Source of the DNA: JAFAMS01 sp963715815
Lineage (GTDB): Bacteria > Vulcanimicrobiota > Vulcanimicrobiia > Vulcanimicrobiales > Vulcanimicrobiaceae
NCBI GenBank assembly: GCA_963715815.1
Contig: OY970278.1
Location: 2,666,001-2,730,000 of the forward strand
DNA length: 64,000 nucleotides
Direction: 5' to 3'
Shown here: positions 60,783 through 64,000 of the stretch, piece after piece
Numbering within the stretch: position 1 is the first letter of the stretch
Layout: each line of letters begins with the position of its first letter
Notes under the pieces: generated by a model
What the model was told of the DNA's origin: nothing
What the model saw: the letters and a program-made list of their open reading frames with translations, nothing else
Databases searched by the model: none
Translations under genes and position numbers: made by a program

Positions 60783-62757
60783 CGAAACCCCAGACCCCGT
60801 GCTCCGACTCATCGTTGCGGTTGGCGTTGTGTTCGTTCTTGCGGTGCTCGTTGGAATGAGCGCCGTCTTCCCTCGAATCTTCTTAGCACACGCCGTGAGC
60901 AGCGCGACCGGTGCCGATATGAATGCTGACAGCGTTGCATTCTCCGGCGGCTTGCGACATTTCGTCGCAACGAACTTCGAGCTGCGCAACGCGAGCGGTT
61001 CGGCGATCCTCAAAGCGCCGCGCGCGGACATCGATTTCGGCGGAAGCGATCCGAGCGTCGTGCTCGATCGTCCGACTGCCGTCGTCTCGCGTGCCGACCT
61101 GGCGACGATTGCGAAAACAGTCGCGCAGCTCGGCCCCGGCAGCGTCACGGTACGCGAAGGTTCGTTCCAAGTGCAAAACGCGCTCGACGTCGAGTCGATC
61201 GACGGTTCCCTCCGCTTGAACGGAACAAAGCTCAGCTATAACATTCATGGGAGCGTCGTCGATCAGGGCACATCTTATCCTTTCCACGGTGGAACCAACG
61301 AAGACGCCGGTATCACGATTCAAACCTGGGACGCGATGTCGCTTCCCATTGCACCGCTACTCGCAGTGGCGGCATCACCGGACCTCGAGATTGCAGCTTC
61401 GAGCGGTCAGCTCAAGGAAGTCACGCTGACGGCACAATCATCGGGCGGGAAGCCGGCGGATTTTCGCGCCGATGCGGAACTCGTGGACGGCGCGCTTCAA
61501 CTCGGCGCGCCGACGCACACGATCGCGGGCTTGCACGGTAAGCTGGTCATCGACGCAGATTCGATCGGTTCGAAGATGGTCGACGGAACGCTCGACGGCG
61601 TCCCGCTCACGCTCGTCGGACGGCTCGAGAATTACGACGTCCCGCGCTTCGACAAGCTGCTGCTCGATGTCGCCGCCGAGCCGAACCTGCGCGAAGCGCG
61701 CTTGGAAGCGACCGCGCCCGGTATTGCGTTCGCAAAATATCGACTGGAATCGGACCACGGACGCCTTGCGATCTTCGTCGGCTCAGTCGATGCGAAGAAT
61801 TCGACGGTCAGCCTCAATTCAGTCTTGGCCGACGATCACGTGACGTCCGGTGGCGAGCGCACATCGACCATGGGACAGCGCACCGGTGCCGTGCTCGGGA
61901 TCGACGGCGACTATTTCGACATCGGCGGCAGTTATGCGCCGCAAGGCATTCTCGTGATCTCCGGAAAGTTGCTGCGCTCCCCGACCAAACGCTACGCCAT
62001 GACGGTTCACCGCGGCAATCATGTCACGTTCGATGAATTCACGTTCGCCGGCAAAGCAGTCGACGGCGAACACACGATTCCGATTCACGATTTCAACGTC
62101 TTCCCGCCCGGGAAGGTCGGGATCGTAACGCCTGCCTTCGGAAAGCTGCACCCGCATATCGGCACCACATTCGTTGCGCTGGAGGCGGTGTCGGGGACGA
62201 CCCCCGGTGCGAACGGGCAGTACCGCGTAGCGCATGTCGGGCCGATCGACGAAGTCGAGCCCGCAACCATGGGTCTAGCCTTTGGACGTTATGCGGAAGC
62301 AAAGCCACCGCGCGTAGGCGACACGATTCAACTCGAATATCATCTCACGCCCGACTACGACGATATCGTCACGGCCGAAGGCGGCGGTCCGTTGCTCATT
62401 CGCGACGGTCAATGGATTGAAGATCCCGACGCGCCGGCGAAAGACGAACACGACATTCGTTGGCCGGTCGTCGGCGTCGGGCGGCTCGACGACGATACGT
62501 TGCTCTTTTTCGAAGTCGACGGACGTTGGCCCGACATCTCAGTCGGAATGACACGTCCTGAGTTCGGCGATTTGATGATCCGCTATCACGTCGTCGACGG
62601 CTTTGCGACGGATTCGGGCGGTTCGGCCGGGATCGTTTCACGCATTCCCGGTGATAAGGAAGTGAGCGTGCGCAGCCATCCTTCCGATCAAAGCTGGGAG
62701 CGCTATGTCACCGACGGGATCTTCGTCTACAGCTCGGCACCGAACATCGATCCCTAG
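60775..62757 (+). CDS. AsmA-like protein fused to phosphodiester glycosidase (NAGPA) domain
   Basis: 660 aa from TTG 60775; GTG 60799 is a likely alternative that avoids overlap with the divergent gene. An N-terminal membrane helix (LIVAVGVVFVLAVLVGMSAVF) leads into about 300 residues of AsmA-like beta repeats (LRHFVATNFELRNASG, RLNGTKLSYNIHGSVV). The C-terminal NAGPA domain (PF09992 type) has GIDGDYFDIGGSYAPQGILV, AEGGGPLLIRDGQ, PVVGVGRLDDDTLLFFEVDG and GFATDSGGSAG. It probably cleaves a phosphodiester-linked sugar in the envelope. Divergent from the deacetylase, so perhaps joint remodelling of one polymer. Confidence 0.8.
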   Translation: MTIETPDPVLRLIVAVGVVFVLAVLVGMSAVFPRIFLAHAVSSATGADMNADSVAFSGGLRHFVATNFELRNASGSAILKAPRADIDFGGSDPSVVLDRPTAVVSRADLATIAKTVAQLGPGSVTVREGSFQVQNALDVESIDGSLRLNGTKLSYNIHGSVVDQGTSYPFHGGTNEDAGITIQTWDAMSLPIAPLLAVAASPDLEIAASSGQLKEVTLTAQSSGGKPADFRADAELVDGALQLGAPTHTIAGLHGKLVIDADSIGSKMVDGTLDGVPLTLVGRLENYDVPRFDKLLLDVAAEPNLREARLEATAPGIAFAKYRLESDHGRLAIFVGSVDAKNSTVSLNSVLADDHVTSGGERTSTMGQRTGAVLGIDGDYFDIGGSYAPQGILVISGKLLRSPTKRYAMTVHRGNHVTFDEFTFAGKAVDGEHTIPIHDFNVFPPGKVGIVTPAFGKLHPHIGTTFVALEAVSGTTPGANGQYRVAHVGPIDEVEPATMGLAFGRYAEAKPPRVGDTIQLEYHLTPDYDDIVTAEGGGPLLIRDGQWIEDPDAPAKDEHDIRWPVVGVGRLDDDTLLFFEVDGRWPDISVGMTRPEFGDLMIRYHVVDGFATDSGGSAGIVSRIPGDKEVSVRSHPSDQSWERYVTDGIFVYSSAPNIDP

Positions 62758-63443
62758 CGGCGCACGATTTCGGTAACGCGTCCTTCTTCTAACCGCAGCT
62801 CGTTTTCGATCCAATCCGGAATGTCGCTCTCACGGTGACCGATAACGACGATCGCTGTACCATCGAACGCCAGCTTTTGAATGTGACGCATGACCCGCTC
62901 GCGCGCACTACGATCGAGTCCGTCGAGTCCTTCGTCCAGGATCAACAAACGCGGCGCGCGCACAAGCGCACGCGCGATCAACACCAAGCGCCGCTGCCCA
63001 AACGACAGCTCGAGAAAGAGCCGCCTCGCCAGCTTTTCGATGCCAAGGTCTTCGACCAGTTTCCGTGCCGCCAGTGCCTGCTCAGAGCTCGGTTCCTGCA
63101 TCAGACCGACGCTCGCAAAAAAGCCCGATGCGACCACCTCTTCGACCGCGATGTTCCAGTCATAGCGAAGCTGCTCGTCGTCGGAGATCAGAACGACGCT
63201 GCGACGAATATCCGCGACACTCATATTCTCGCAAGAACCGAAGCGCTCGATGGTACCGCCATAGGCGACGCGTAGCCGTCCGTAGAGGAGCTTTGCGAGC
63301 GTTGTCTTGCCGGCGCCGTTCGGACCGCTAACGAGCCAGCGTTCGCCATCGCATATCTCCCACGTGATATTGCTCAGGATGCGATGCCCTTCGATGAAGA
63401 CGTCGACATTTTCAAGCCGCACGATCGGTGGACCATCGACCAT
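62754..63443 (-). CDS. ABC transporter ATP-binding protein
   Basis: 229 aa single ATPase domain. Walker A SGPNGAGKTTLAKLLYG, Q-loop region VVLISDDEQLRYDW, variant signature LSFGQRRLVLIARALV instead of LSGGQ, Walker B LLILDEGLDGLD, H loop VVIGHRESD. The SFGQ signature and IFEG-like start resemble ModF/YlmA-type soluble ATPases, which lack a dedicated permease. None is adjacent here. The end overlaps the convergent NAGPA-fusion gene by four bases. Confidence 0.85.
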   Translation of the reverse strand: MVDGPPIVRLENVDVFIEGHRILSNITWEICDGERWLVSGPNGAGKTTLAKLLYGRLRVAYGGTIERFGSCENMSVADIRRSVVLISDDEQLRYDWNIAVEEVVASGFFASVGLMQEPSSEQALAARKLVEDLGIEKLARRLFLELSFGQRRLVLIARALVRAPRLLILDEGLDGLDRSARERVMRHIQKLAFDGTAIVVIGHRESDIPDWIENELRLEEGRVTEIVRR

Positions 63444-63504
63444 GAAAGGTATCTTTGAATCGCGGGCATGAAAGCCTCGCGCTCAACCAGCACGAGAGGG
63501 AAAG

Positions 63505-64000
63505 ATGGCGGAGAGAAACGTGGTCGTTCTGAGCGGCGCCCGGACCGCGATTGGAACATATGGCGGCAGCCTAAAGGACGTACCCCCGACGCAGCTCGGC
63601 GCGACCGTCGTACGCGAAGCGGTCAAACGTGCCGGCGTAAAGCCGGACGAAGTTGGACATGTCGTGTTCGGCAACGTCATTCACACCGACGCAAAGGACA
63701 TGTATCTGTCTCGCGTCGCTGCAATCGACGGCGGATTGCCGCAAGAAACGGCGGCCCTCACGCTCAACCGTCTATGCGGAAGCGGGCTGCAAGCGATTGT
63801 TTCTGCCGCGCAGACGATTTTGCTCGGCGACACCGATGTCGCACTCGGCGGCGGCGCAGAATCGATGAGCCGCGGGATCTACGGCGTGACCGGCCTACGT
63901 TGGGGTGCGCGTATGGGCGACAGTGAAACGATCGATATGATGGTCGGCGCACTTACCGATCCGTTCGACACCGTTCATATGGGGATCACTGCGGAAAACG
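63505..64000 (+). CDS. acetyl-CoA C-acetyltransferase (thiolase), partial
   Basis: The first 165 codons of a thiolase, cut by the right edge of the window. GAGGG lies seven bases before ATG 63505. RTAIGTYGGSLKDVPPTQLG, the acyl-carrying Cys near residue 90 (LNRLCGSGLQAIVSAAQ), and GGGAESMSRGIYG are the N-terminal thiolase signatures. Condenses or cleaves acetoacetyl-CoA or longer 3-ketoacyl-CoA; the C-terminal His and Cys motifs lie outside. Could act with the acyl-CoA dehydrogenase and ligase near 25 kb. Confidence 0.93.
   Translation, partial: MAERNVVVLSGARTAIGTYGGSLKDVPPTQLGATVVREAVKRAGVKPDEVGHVVFGNVIHTDAKDMYLSRVAAIDGGLPQETAALTLNRLCGSGLQAIVSAAQTILLGDTDVALGGGAESMSRGIYGVTGLRWGARMGDSETIDMMVGALTDPFDTVHMGITAEN

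Noticed and set aside
1..64000. tRNA, rRNA, CRISPR arrays, insertion sequences, integrases and phage genes
   Set aside because: Looked for by eye on both strands; none recognised. Short structured RNAs cannot be excluded without a covariance-model search.

Overview
The window is high-GC bacterial chromosome, densely packed and almost fully coding. I saw no tRNA, rRNA, CRISPR array, transposase or phage gene. The cell envelope looks diderm: there is an outer-membrane barrel fused to a haem domain, a TonB-receptor-like barrel and many glycine-rich lipoproteins with a Cys lipobox. RNase J, an alternative GTP cyclohydrolase, a TRAP transporter and a sulfite-oxidase-fold molybdoenzyme suggest an aerobic heterotroph from a little-cultured phylum. 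The style resembles Eremiobacterota/Vulcanimicrobiota (WPS-2), but that is an impression and was not tested.

Layout. 1-3 kb: ABC peptide permease and RNase J. 3-8 kb: HtrA protease, then dnaK-grpE-dnaJ. 8-16.9 kb: a TonB-like receptor divergent from a small secreted protein/TPR/two-component operon, a lipoprotein, an ECF sigma/anti-sigma pair and an ABC exporter. 16.9-23.2 kb: a beta-helix lipoprotein and a tightly coupled operon of Cyc2-like porin-cytochrome, YceI and multicopper oxidase. 23.2-31.3 kb: acyl-CoA synthetase divergent from acyl-CoA dehydrogenase, endonuclease III divergent from a molybdoenzyme, a DUF4397-like lipoprotein, MutY and a MocR regulator. 31.4-35.8 kb: lipoamide dehydrogenase, LipB, LipA and an MFS exporter. 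36-43.3 kb: a cyclase/ATPase regulator, an Mrp ATPase, an M48 protease and a FolK-FolE2 fusion. 43.3-50.8 kb: a glycosidase carrying an inserted solute-binding domain, a metalloprotease and an SpoIIE-type phosphatase. 50.9-57.6 kb: a thioredoxin-like protein, an MFS permease, a VIT transporter, MsrB, and a TRAP system with a hydroxyacid dehydrogenase. 57.7-64 kb: an ArsR/SRPBCC operon, a phosphoesterase, a deacetylase divergent from an AsmA-like/phosphodiester-glycosidase fusion, an ABC ATPase and the start of a thiolase.

Two themes stand out. First, gene junctions: stop and start codons repeatedly overlap as NTGA, and ATG, GTG, TTG and apparently CTG all serve as the start. Several genes have conserved N-termini that reach upstream of any canonical start codon. 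Second, unusual domain architectures: a family 1 glycosidase interrupted by what reads as a circularly permuted periplasmic-binding domain (the strongest candidate for something undescribed), FolK-FolE2, AsmA-like/NAGPA, a DUF1858-like/Mrp fusion lacking the usual CPxC, and a LipB with Cys at the catalytic Lys position.

All calls come from reading the sequence. No database search was possible, so residue positions are approximate and family names rest on motif recognition.
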